This document shows positions 6,187 through 12,890 of a stretch of 15,298 bases of DNA, in pieces. Within the stretch, counting starts at the first letter, position 1, and the number at the start of each line of letters is the position of its first letter. Origin of the DNA: Thermoproteota archaeon (GTDB taxonomy: Archaea > Thermoproteota > Thermoprotei_A > Sulfolobales > Pyrodictiaceae); contig JAADFC010000114.1 in assembly GCA_013153105.1 (NCBI GenBank), positions 1 through 15,298 on the forward strand, in the 5' to 3' direction. The translations under genes were made by a program, and so were the position numbers. Under the pieces are notes generated by a model. That model saw nothing but the letters and a program-made list of their open reading frames with translations, ran no database searches and was not told the origin of the DNA.

Positions 6187-6197
6187 GCCTATATCCC
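6187..6197 (-). promoter_or_regulatory. Possible TATA box of tfs
   Basis: The minus strand reads GGGATATAGGC across the stop codon of the upstream gene. It could start a separate tfs transcript with a leader of about 50 to 60 bases. The gap from 6120 to 6188 shows no other signal. Confidence 0.35.
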
Positions 6198-6515
6198 TTG
6201 GCTCCCGCCGAGCCCCCCGGCTACTTTGCAGAGGTCCTCTAGGAGCCTCTCGATGCAGCCGCCGCAGGATCCGAGGAGCCTACCGGCCTCATCGCGGGAT
6301 AGCATGGTGATACCATAACGCCTTGAAGCCGGGTGGGACGTGGTGAATCGGACCTCCTCGAGCACAGGGCCCAGCAGGGTTATGGCCTCCTCCTCGCTGC
6401 CCGCAGCAGCGACATGCTCCACCCTCTCGGGGCCGCGGAGGACAATAGCCACATGTACTCCTCCACAGTCACGCGTTAGCAGAAGCCGCGCCTCCCTCTT
6501 CACACTTGACACCAT
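6189..6515 (-). CDS. Unknown 108-residue protein between rpo11 and tfs
   Basis: I do not recognise the family. The protein appears folded: an N-terminal beta-rich part (VKREARLLLTRD, then VHVAIVLRGPERVEHVAAA), a central helix (SEEEAITLLGPVLEEV), a beta strand (ASRRYGITML), and a C-terminal helix containing the pair GSCGGCIERLLEDLC with three cysteines. It overlaps the end of rpo11 by 47 bases if the ATG at 6515 is used. A GTG at 6503, with GGATGGTG six bases upstream, may be the real start. Its place among Csl4, Rpo11 and TFS suggests a role linked to RNA polymerase or RNA handling, but that is inference. It lacks the LRA-type motif of the KEOPS subunit Pcc1, which I considered. Confidence 0.75.
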   Translation of the reverse strand: MVSSVKREARLLLTRDCGGVHVAIVLRGPERVEHVAAAGSEEEAITLLGPVLEEVRFTTSHPASRRYGITMLSRDEAGRLLGSCGGCIERLLEDLCKVAGGLGGSQGI

Positions 6516-6804
6516 CCTGTAAAGCCTTCTCGAGGAGCTGGCGGAACTCCCTTGCATCCCTCACTATATCCCGCAGAACCTCCTCGAGCACATCGAGGGG
6601 GTCCCTGCTCCCGTCTGTGGAGAGTATAATCACCGGGCTCCCGACCAGCGGATGGGATATGACGTACGAGGAGTACGTGACGCCGGGCTTGCGTATAGCA
6701 TACTTAGCTATTAGGTTGGCTATGGTGTGGTCCTCGCCCGGCAACTCTATCTCTACAGTGGAGCCCTCCCGCTTCAGCAGCTTCAGCACGGGCTTCTCCG
6801 ACAT
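6469..6804 (-). CDS. rpo11: DNA-directed RNA polymerase subunit Rpo11 (RpoL)
   Basis: Rpo11 pairs with Rpo3 to form the assembly platform of archaeal RNA polymerase, equivalent to the bacterial alpha dimer. The 111-residue product carries the family signature PGEDHTIANLIAKYAI (residues 23-38) followed by the conserved GVTYSSYVISHPLVG and a helical C-terminus with VLEEVLRDIV. The ATG lies one base after the stop codon of the upstream DUF2067-like gene (TGAGATG), with a GGGGGAG motif upstream, so the two are probably co-translated. It is a little longer than usual owing to a C-terminal tail ending ASANA that overlaps the next gene. Confidence 0.94.
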   Translation of the reverse strand: MSEKPVLKLLKREGSTVEIELPGEDHTIANLIAKYAIRKPGVTYSSYVISHPLVGSPVIILSTDGSRDPLDVLEEVLRDIVRDAREFRQLLEKALQDGVKCEEGGAASANA

Positions 6805-6805
6805 C

Positions 6806-7543
6806 TCACAGCTCCCCCGCGGACCCCGCCCCCTGCTGGGACGCCTTAAGCATGACTGACAGCTTACGCAGGGCCCGCCGCCACTCCTCGCGGAGCACCA
6901 GGCCCTCCTCCGTCTCCTCCAGTATCCTCATACGCTTAGCGTACTCTATAACGGTCTCCGAGTCGACGCCCAAGCCCACAGCCGCCGCTGCCACGAGCCT
7001 CTTGGCAGCCGTGCCGCGTATACGGAACCTAAGCTCGTCTACTACCTCCGCTATACCACGCGCCATCTCGACGACAACGTCGGCGGGCGCGTTAGTAGAT
7101 ATAGTCGATTTGTCTTCGGAGAGCCTCGCCTCGTAGCCCCGAAGCCTCAGGGCCTCAACAAGCGCCTCCGGCGGGAAGGTACGGCCGGCCTCACGGGCTA
7201 TGGTCTCTACCGAGGCCTCGCCGCTCTGCTGCAGGCGGTAAAGCTCCCAGAGGCTCGCCACGGCCTCCTTGAGCCTGGCCCAAGACTCTCGTATCTGGGC
7301 CGCCGTCCCGACTATCTCTATGTAAGCCTTCCCCGACTCTATCCTAACCTCGGCGTATGGACTGCGGACCGCAGAGGCCAGCCTCTCGTAGAGCTTCTCC
7401 ATAGGCAGGGGGGGTAGGCGGACGCTGTAGAGTTTCCTCCTCACAACCTGCCGCGCCAGCCCCACCACCTCCCGGGCGGCTATCTGCGCCGGACTGTCAG
7501 TAGATAGTTCGGCGACACCTTGCGCTGCTCCTCGTTGCCGCAT
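6806..7543 (-). CDS. Conserved archaeal protein, DUF2067-like
   Basis: The product is up to 245 residues, soluble and without membrane segments. It resembles the uncharacterised archaeal DUF2067 group, which I recall as a neighbour of csl4 and rpo11 in crenarchaea; I could not confirm this by alignment. A basic helix (LARQVVRRKLYSV) leads into an alternating beta-alpha pattern with AEVRIESGKAYIEIVGTA near residues 64-81, like a small RNA-binding fold. Then comes a helical region with GVDSETVIEYAKRMRILEE near 190-208 that looks winged-helix-like. The start is uncertain: ATG at 7543 overlaps csl4 by 64 bases without a ribosome-binding site; GTG at 7468 or 7441 are alternatives. Function is unknown; context suggests RNA polymerase or exosome work. 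Confidence 0.8.
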   Translation of the reverse strand: MRQRGAAQGVAELSTDSPAQIAAREVVGLARQVVRRKLYSVRLPPLPMEKLYERLASAVRSPYAEVRIESGKAYIEIVGTAAQIRESWARLKEAVASLWELYRLQQSGEASVETIAREAGRTFPPEALVEALRLRGYEARLSEDKSTISTNAPADVVVEMARGIAEVVDELRFRIRGTAAKRLVAAAAVGLGVDSETVIEYAKRMRILEETEEGLVLREEWRRALRKLSVMLKASQQGAGSAGEL

Positions 7544-8100
7544 TTTAGGCAGACGAGCAGCGGGCGGCCAGGCACCCGGTAGAGGGGGGAGCCGCAGCGG
7601 GAGCAGAAGGCGAGCACCACGCCGTCCTGGGGCTTCTTCAGGCTGAGCATGTATGGAGGCTGGGGAGATAACACGGAAGCTTTTACTATATCGCCTGGCT
7701 TTACGGCCTCGTAGATACTCTTGAGCATCCTGTCGGACGCCTGCGAAATGTGTATGACGCCGTTGAAGTAGCCGTTGTAGGGTACCATGCGCTCGTCCGC
7801 GAATATCCTGGCCAGCGCGAGGTCCTCCCTGGGGACGCCGTATACGTGGGCGTACACGCTACGCCCCTTCCTGGGCATGCGCGGCTTGAGCGGCGCCGGC
7901 TCCACCCATATCCTCCTCGAGGTGTAGTCCACGCGGACGACGCCCACCACTGCCGCCCTCACTATACCCTTCTCATCCACGTAGACGCCGTCCCCCGGAG
8001 CGAACTCCTCTATGGTGCACAGGGGGTCGCCAGGGTAGACCCGGAGGCCCTCGAGCCTCTCGAGCGGCGGCAGCTGCGCTGCTGCAGCAGCGCCCTCCAT
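7480..8100 (-). CDS. csl4: Exosome RNA-binding subunit Csl4
   Basis: Csl4 is a cap protein of the archaeal RNA exosome (with Rrp41 and Rrp42), guiding RNA into the degradation ring and binding DnaG. The 206-residue protein has the family's three parts: an N-terminal beta domain (about 18-55, with PGDPLCTIEEFAPGDGVY), an S1 RNA-binding domain (about 63-155, with GVIHISQAS and AVKPGDIVKASVL), and a C-terminal zinc ribbon (CSRC at 166-169, CLKC at 184-187). The ATG is preceded by GGAGGAGGT at five bases, a strong site. It starts four bases after the stop of the METTL5-like gene, so they share a transcript. Confidence 0.94.
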   Translation of the reverse strand: MEGAAAAAQLPPLERLEGLRVYPGDPLCTIEEFAPGDGVYVDEKGIVRAAVVGVVRVDYTSRRIWVEPAPLKPRMPRKGRSVYAHVYGVPREDLALARIFADERMVPYNGYFNGVIHISQASDRMLKSIYEAVKPGDIVKASVLSPQPPYMLSLKKPQDGVVLAFCSRCGSPLYRVPGRPLLVCLKCGNEEQRKVSPNYLLTVRRR

Positions 8101-8103
8101 GGC

Positions 8104-8739
8104 TTACCTCCTCCTGGCCGCTACGAGGAGGACCCTGGTGTAATGTATCCTTTTGACGTGACGCTCATAGAGCTGGGGTATGGGGAACCTATACTCGCCA
8201 TATCCCACGACTTGATAGCCCAGCGCCTCGTAGACACCGCGGAGGAAGCCCAGCCCGCTCGAGGCAAGGTGAAGCGATACTATAGCGTCAGGCCCGAGCG
8301 CCACCGCCACCCTGAGGAAGGCCGTGTCAGCGCCGCGGTTCACAACGCCGAAAGGCGGGTTCATAACTATACAGCAGCGCCGCGGGCAGCGGCGCAGGGG
8401 AGGCTGGAGAGCGTCGCCCTGAACAAAGTCGACCACCGCTCTGCTGTAGAGGTTGCTAGACTTGGCCTCCAACAGCCTGTCTAGGTCAACCTCCAGGCCA
8501 ACAGGGTAGCAGCACGTGAGGGCCGCCGCATACGTTATCATACCAGTACCGGCGCCCAGGTCGAGCACCATGCTACAGCCATGCGGCGCCGCAGCCTCCG
8601 CCGCCGCCACGAGCTGTAGCGCAAGCTCGGGCGGTGTACGATACTGCTCAAGCCGCCTCTTGGGCTTCACGGGCCTCGGCACCTGCGCCTCGAGGACCGC
8701 CGCCAGCCGACGCCACACGCCCAAGAGCCGCGCCCCCAT
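8104..8739 (-). CDS. METTL5-like RNA N6-adenine methyltransferase
   Basis: This is a 211-residue class I methyltransferase. The S-adenosylmethionine loop is VLDLGAGTGM (residues 58-67), the acidic end of the next strand is GLEVDLD (81-87), and the catalytic motif is NPPFGV (127-132) followed by NRGADTAFL. The N-terminal LEQYRTPPELALQLV and this NPPFG arrangement match COG2263 proteins, whose human relative METTL5 makes m6A in 18S rRNA. An archaeal rRNA adenine is therefore the likely substrate, but this is family knowledge, not shown here. METTL5 works with TRMT112 in eukaryotes; no such partner is visible in the window. The ATG lies 15 bases after the Dph2 stop, and csl4 follows at once. Confidence 0.85.
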   Translation of the reverse strand: MGARLLGVWRRLAAVLEAQVPRPVKPKRRLEQYRTPPELALQLVAAAEAAAPHGCSMVLDLGAGTGMITYAAALTCCYPVGLEVDLDRLLEAKSSNLYSRAVVDFVQGDALQPPLRRCPRRCCIVMNPPFGVVNRGADTAFLRVAVALGPDAIVSLHLASSGLGFLRGVYEALGYQVVGYGEYRFPIPQLYERHVKRIHYTRVLLVAARRR

Positions 8740-8754
8740 GCACAGCCTCGAACG

Positions 8755-9807
8755 CTACCAGGGGAACCGGTAGCCTAGCCCCTCCAGTGCAGCCCTGGCC
8801 TCGCCCGGGGCGAGCACGGGCTTCCAGTAGTCTGCCAGGTCTTCAACCGCGAGACGGGGACACGACGAGACTATGAAGGCGTCGAAGTCGTCCGGCGCCA
8901 GGTTGTCGAGCAGCTCGCGGCTCATCCGCTCAACCGCGAGCACACTATACCTTATCCCATGCTTATCCAGGAGCTTCTTCAACGCGTCCACCACGCCTGG
9001 CCTATACTGCCCCGGCAGGAGCCCCACTATCAGCCCAACACTACGAGCTTCCGATGCGAAACGCCTCATCAACCACAGCCTAGAAGCTGCCACGCGGAGG
9101 GCCTCCGGCCAGGCGTCCTCGACCCTGCCCGTATACGGGTCAGCCGCGAGCAGCTTAGCCTCTCGGGACGACCCGTAGAGAGCAAGGCCGAGGCCTAGGA
9201 CGTGGAACCTCCCACCCGCCACTACCACGAAAGCACTAGCCTCCCGGTGCCTTAGGAGGTTGTTGAAGAAGCAGCCCACAATTGGCTCGACAGCATACAC
9301 CCTGTAGCCCCTCTCTTCGAGGACCCGCGCCAGCCTACGGGCCAGCGGTGCATGCTGAGCCGTATAGGCCACAACCAACCCGCCGCCGCGGGGGGCCAGG
9401 CTCTCCACACCCGAGGCCAGCGCGGAGACGTCGCCGCCCTCATAGACGCCGGGAACGAGGAAGACCCTATCCCCCACCGCGCCGGGCCACCCTCCGCAGG
9501 AGCCGTGCCAGCATAGGGGGTAGGGGTAGTACTCGTGGCCTATGTGGACTAGGCCCGTGCCGGGGCCGTACAGCTCTAGCGTGGAGAGCGAGAGGCTGCA
9601 AAGGCCGTAGGACGGTTCAAGCCGCACAACAACCTCGACGCCCTCGAGGCACTCTGCAAGCCTTGACGCTAGACGGGGCAGCAGACGCACAAACCCCTGC
9701 GGCGCCTCGAGGATGAGCCTCCGCAGCCCCATGCGCGGAACGCGGGTGGCGACGTGCGTGAAGTCGAAAACGTAGCCGTCAGCCCTTACTATGCAGTCGC
9801 CCTTCAT
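8755..9807 (-). CDS. dph2: Diphthamide biosynthesis enzyme Dph2
   Basis: Archaeal Dph2 is an unusual radical-SAM enzyme that adds an aminocarboxypropyl group to a histidine of elongation factor 2, the first step to diphthamide. The 350-residue protein has the N-terminal block LRRLILEAPQGF, and three well-separated cysteines in the expected contexts to hold its 4Fe-4S cluster: YGLC (Cys70), VGCFFN (Cys179) and SSCPRLAVED (Cys316). These spacings agree with the known family arrangement. The first context usually reads YGACD; here it is YGLCS, so an acidic residue is replaced by serine. The ATG at 9807 keeps the family's YxFDF opening. The METTL5-like gene follows 15 bases later. Confidence 0.92.
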   Translation of the reverse strand: MKGDCIVRADGYVFDFTHVATRVPRMGLRRLILEAPQGFVRLLPRLASRLAECLEGVEVVVRLEPSYGLCSLSLSTLELYGPGTGLVHIGHEYYPYPLCWHGSCGGWPGAVGDRVFLVPGVYEGGDVSALASGVESLAPRGGGLVVAYTAQHAPLARRLARVLEERGYRVYAVEPIVGCFFNNLLRHREASAFVVVAGGRFHVLGLGLALYGSSREAKLLAADPYTGRVEDAWPEALRVAASRLWLMRRFASEARSVGLIVGLLPGQYRPGVVDALKKLLDKHGIRYSVLAVERMSRELLDNLAPDDFDAFIVSSCPRLAVEDLADYWKPVLAPGEARAALEGLGYRFPW

Positions 9808-9840
9808 AACGCTGCCCCAGCGGGGCCCGCGCCTGGACGC

Positions 9841-9850
9841 TTTGAAAAGA
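9841..9850 (-). promoter_or_regulatory. Possible TATA box of dph2
   Basis: The minus strand reads TCTTTTCAAA, the only AT-rich stretch in the gap from 9808 to 9882. Its distance from the ATG at 9807 would allow only a short leader of about ten bases, which is common in crenarchaea. Confidence 0.35.
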
Positions 9851-9882
9851 GACGCCGCACCCCGAGCGGGCAGGTGGAGACG

Positions 9883-10428
9883 CTAGGCAGCTGTAGCCTT
9901 AGCCTCCTCCTTCAGGGGTATTATCCTTATCCTCGTCGGGAGGGGCAGCTTGGACGCTCCCACGCGCAGCGCCTCCTTAGCATGCTCGAGATGCTCCTTG
10001 CGCACCCTGACCTCCAGCACGGCCTGGCCAGGGTAGACGCGGGCCGCGGTGCCGACGGGCTTGCCGAACGCCTGCCTCATACCCTCCTGGAGACGGTCGG
10101 CGCCGGCGAACGCCATCATCTTGTTCTCGCGCAGCACATGGTGCGGGTAGACGCGCACCCTGAAGAAGTAGTTCTTCTCGCCGATGGTCGTCGACAGGTA
10201 CTTGTGCACCATCACACGCGCAGCCTCGAGCGCGTTGTGGCGTATCTGGCCCCGCTCCTCGACGTAGACCTCCACAGCGTAGTCGTAGTCGCCGTGCGGG
10301 TTACCCATGACGAACTTCTGGATCTTCGGCGGCGGCACACCGTGGATGTACTCCTTCCTAGTGTAGGGAGGCCCCGAGAACGCCTTGGACCTCCTCTTAG
10401 TGTAGCATCGAGCCGGCTTCTGGGGCAT
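9883..10428 (-). CDS. rpl10e: 50S ribosomal protein L10e (uL16)
   Basis: This is the archaeal relative of bacterial L16, sitting near the peptidyl transferase centre and tRNA elbow. The 181-residue product starts MPQKPARCYTKRRSKAFSGP, with the conserved PPPKIQKFVMGN, RHNALEAARVMVHKYL, YFFRVRVYPHHVLRENKMM and GAFG-like region AFGKPVGTAARVYPGQ following in the expected order. The ATG has GGAGG-type purines upstream (GGAGGCTGGAGGGC), and a clear TATA box lies further up. The next gene, dph2, is 75 bases away and may have its own weak promoter. There is a slightly extended Lys- and Ala-rich tail. Confidence 0.96.
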   Translation of the reverse strand: MPQKPARCYTKRRSKAFSGPPYTRKEYIHGVPPPKIQKFVMGNPHGDYDYAVEVYVEERGQIRHNALEAARVMVHKYLSTTIGEKNYFFRVRVYPHHVLRENKMMAFAGADRLQEGMRQAFGKPVGTAARVYPGQAVLEVRVRKEHLEHAKEALRVGASKLPLPTRIRIIPLKEEAKATAA

Positions 10429-10490
10429 GGCCCTCCAGCCTCCCTCTCCGCCGTACCCCCGCCGGAGGAGCCGGAGGGTGAGGCTTCGCG

Positions 10491-10500
10491 CTATAAACCT
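10491..10500 (-). promoter_or_regulatory. Probable TATA box of rpl10e
   Basis: The minus strand reads AGGTTTATAG, a good archaeal TATA element. Initiation about 25 bases downstream gives a leader of about 40 bases. It closely resembles the elements before L21e and the DUF655 gene. Confidence 0.6.
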
Positions 10501-10515
10501 AAGGCGCCCCTGGGG

Positions 10516-11562
10516 CTAGCCCGGCTCCGCGACGATTATGTGTGGATACAGGTTTCCGTGTGCCACCCGCCTCTCGTGGACCACCTTCCAGCCTCTGGAC
10601 TCGAGGAGGCGACGGAAGTACCCATACTCTGGGGTTATCACGGCAATCCTCTTCCTGACAACCCTGGCGGCCTCGTCTACGAAAACCTCGTAGACTCTTC
10701 TTACCTTGCTCGGCGACCCCATCCTTATGCCGTACGGTGGGTTGGAGACCACTACGTCAACCGAGTCTATGTAGCTGGAGAGTCTGGTGGCGTCGCCCAC
10801 CAGGAATCGTATGCGGCTCCCGACTAGCGCCGCAGCGGCGTTCATCATTGCACCACGGATGTGGCGAGGGTTCTTATCCATGCACGTAACGGGGCTTGAT
10901 TCGAAGGTTAGGGCTGCCTCGACCGCTACCGTGCCACCGCCGCACATGGGGTCCATTATATGGTCTCCATCAACCGCCCCGGATAGCATTATCATCGCGT
11001 AGGCGAGCGTGGGCTTCAACGCTGCGGGATGATCGTATATCCTGTAGCCCCGGCGGTGCCAGGAGAGGTCCCCGCCCAGCTCTATAGATACTGCGGCCTC
11101 CTCGTTTACCACGTCGACTGCAACTATAACCGAGGGATAGTCTAGGTCCACGCGGGGGCGGAAGCCGCGCCTCCTCCTCGCAGCCTCTATCACCGCGTCC
11201 CCGGCCACGCGGGCTATGTCGAGCGAGGTGTACTCGTGGCTCCCCGCCCGCGTCACCCTCACCGCGAAGCTCGAGTCGGGGGTCAGGTAGTCTTCCACGC
11301 CGCTCTCGAGCACCAGCCTGTATACCTCGTCCAGGCAGCTCCTCGCGGCGCAGACACTGCCCCTGGCTAGGAGCAGGCGGGCACGATGTATGCTGCGCAG
11401 CTCCTCCACCAGGTAGAGCTTGTCCTCGTCAACTCTCACCACGACTCTCCCATGTCCCTCCCTGGCCTCTACCAGCTCCGCCGCGAGCTTGGCTGCAGCC
11501 TCCCCGGCCACTATGTCCTCTATACCCGGGTTAGTCGTCAGTATCAGCTCCACCCTGCCCAC
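10516..11562 (-). CDS. THUMP-domain RNA methyltransferase, Trm14-like
   Basis: The 348-residue protein joins an N-terminal THUMP RNA-binding region (about 40-165) to a C-terminal class I methyltransferase. The SAM-binding motif is DPMCGGGTVAVEAAL (204-218) and the catalytic motif is NPPYG (274-278). The linking block with LSWHRRGYRIYDHPAALKP (166-184) is typical of COG0116 enzymes. Archaeal Trm14 makes m2G at tRNA position 6 and is the best match; TrmG10-type (COG1041) enzymes usually carry DPPYG instead. The frame extends upstream, but GTG at 11562 has GGAGGAGTG six bases ahead and overlaps the end of trmJ by 32 bases, indicating coupling. It ends the long methyltransferase series. Confidence 0.85.
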   Translation of the reverse strand: MGRVELILTTNPGIEDIVAGEAAAKLAAELVEAREGHGRVVVRVDEDKLYLVEELRSIHRARLLLARGSVCAARSCLDEVYRLVLESGVEDYLTPDSSFAVRVTRAGSHEYTSLDIARVAGDAVIEAARRRRGFRPRVDLDYPSVIVAVDVVNEEAAVSIELGGDLSWHRRGYRIYDHPAALKPTLAYAMIMLSGAVDGDHIMDPMCGGGTVAVEAALTFESSPVTCMDKNPRHIRGAMMNAAAALVGSRIRFLVGDATRLSSYIDSVDVVVSNPPYGIRMGSPSKVRRVYEVFVDEAARVVRKRIAVITPEYGYFRRLLESRGWKVVHERRVAHGNLYPHIIVAEPG

Positions 11563-12271
11563 GGCTGCACTCCTCCAGGCGGGCCCGGAGCCTCTTAGCG
11601 AGATGGTATAATGCAGACGCCTCGCCTGCCGTCGGCGGGCAGCGCCATATGAGGTGGCGGAGCGCCGCCTGCACCCTTTCAATCTGCGAGGGGTCGGACA
11701 CTCTCGACGCTATATCGGCTAGCATCCTGTAGACCCTCTCGAGGGCTTCCGCGTCGGCCCGCTCGACGGGCTCACGCGCACCCGCCCTGGCAAGCCAGAG
11801 CTCGTAGAGCACTATGGCCACTGCGTGGCTTAGGTTGAGCACCGGGTAGGAGGGGTTGGCGGGTATATAGACGAGGAGATGACACCGTGCTATCTCCTCT
11901 CGCGTGAGCCCGACGCTTTCCCTGCCGAATACCACCGCTACACTGTCGTACCTAGGGGCTATCCGCTCCGCGAACTCCCTTGCCGTGACGGGGTGGCGGA
12001 GCACGTCGCTCTTCTGGCCCACCCTAGCGCTGGTGCAAGCCGCCAGCTCCACACCCTTCAACGCCTCTTCAAGCGTTTCAACCACTTCGAACCTGTCCAC
12101 CATGTATTCGCCGTGGGCTGCGAAGCGGCGCACCTCGCTGCTCCGCGGGTCCACCCGCGGCGCTACCAGGTACACCTCCTCCACCGAGAAGTTGGCCGCC
12201 AGCCTGGCTATGAAGCCTAGGTTTATCTCGCCCTCAGTACCCACCAGTACGAGGCGGACCCTGGGCCTCAA
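11531..12271 (-). CDS. trmJ: SPOUT tRNA 2'-O-methyltransferase TrmJ
   Basis: TrmJ methylates the ribose at tRNA position 32; the archaeal enzyme is specific for cytidine. The 246-residue product shows the SPOUT (trefoil-knot) motifs in order: EGEINLGFIARLAANF (residues 13-28), VFGRESVGLTREEI (114-127) and IPANPSYPVLNLSHAVAIVL (136-155), which make the knot that binds SAM, then a helical C-terminal extension. The TTG start overlaps the stop of the HemK-like gene (TTGA), so translation is coupled. A GGGTG lies nine bases upstream. The 3' end overlaps the Trm14-like gene. Confidence 0.93.
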   Translation of the reverse strand: MRPRVRLVLVGTEGEINLGFIARLAANFSVEEVYLVAPRVDPRSSEVRRFAAHGEYMVDRFEVVETLEEALKGVELAACTSARVGQKSDVLRHPVTAREFAERIAPRYDSVAVVFGRESVGLTREEIARCHLLVYIPANPSYPVLNLSHAVAIVLYELWLARAGAREPVERADAEALERVYRMLADIASRVSDPSQIERVQAALRHLIWRCPPTAGEASALYHLAKRLRARLEECSRGQGGADTDD

Positions 12272-12888
12272 CCCATTCTACACCCGTATAACACCCTAAG
12301 CTCCTCGAAGAAGAAGCGCCTGGAGAGAAGCTCCAGCCTATAACCGGCCCCCTCTAGGAGCCTGCGGAGTCCCGTGTCATCGCCGGAGAGCGAGGAGTAG
12401 ACGAGCACTATGCAGCCCTTAGACATGCAGGATGCTGCCCACCTGGCCGCCCTCAATGCTTCGCTGAGGCCGCCGCTCCAGGCGAGGCCCTCCAAGCCCT
12501 CATCCTCCACGGGGAGGTAGGGCGTGTTATAGACTAGGAGCGTTCTCCGCCGGATAGGGCAGCGGATACAGCTTACCGAGTCGCACTGCGCCGCGTCCCA
12601 GGGCCTCGGCTCCGCCCGCGCCACGCACGCCACGGCGCAGGGGTTGAGGTCAACCGCCAGGGTGTAGACGCCCCGCAGGCTGCAAGGGAGCGTCAACAAC
12701 CCGGTGCCCGTGCCCAGGTCTATGCACAGCTCGAAGCCGTGCCCCAAGAGCAGCTTCTCGACAACGCTGTAGGCTAGCCAGCTGTCCTCGGCAGGCTCGT
12801 AAACGCCCTCGCATACCTCGACGGAGCCGCCGTCTGCTCGGAGCCTATACCGGGGTGCTGGCCTGCAGGTATAGCCTAGCCGCCGCAC
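12268..12888 (-). CDS. HemK/Mtq2-type protein glutamine methyltransferase
   Basis: This family methylates the glutamine of the GGQ loop of release factor aRF1, as Mtq2/N6AMT1 does in eukaryotes. The 206-residue protein shows GVYEPAEDSWLAY (28-40), the SAM loop IDLGTGTGLLT (56-66), the acidic strand LAVDLNP (78-84) and the catalytic motif NTPYLP (121-126). The usual motif is NPPY; here proline 122 is threonine. The product is unusually rich in cysteine (about 12), including CDSVSCIRC (102-110), whose role is unknown. The GTG start lies two bases after the ksgA stop. The stop overlaps trmJ. Eukaryotic Mtq2 needs Trm112, which is not seen here. Confidence 0.88.
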   Translation of the reverse strand: MRRLGYTCRPAPRYRLRADGGSVEVCEGVYEPAEDSWLAYSVVEKLLLGHGFELCIDLGTGTGLLTLPCSLRGVYTLAVDLNPCAVACVARAEPRPWDAAQCDSVSCIRCPIRRRTLLVYNTPYLPVEDEGLEGLAWSGGLSEALRAARWAASCMSKGCIVLVYSSLSGDDTGLRRLLEGAGYRLELLSRRFFFEELRVLYGCRMG

Positions 12889-12890
12889 TG

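Noticed and set aside
6189..6515. Assignment of the unknown protein to the KEOPS subunit Pcc1
   Set aside because: Pcc1 is about 80 residues and has a conserved LRA-type segment near its C-terminus that is not present here.
7750..8484. A 244-codon open frame on the plus strand
   Set aside because: It is antisense to Csl4 and the METTL5-like gene and shows no family features.
9754..10827. A 357-codon open frame on the plus strand, among several long plus-strand frames
   Set aside because: It runs antisense to Dph2, L10e and the Trm14-like gene, all clearly recognised, and its translation has no recognisable motif. GC-rich codon use commonly opens such shadow frames.
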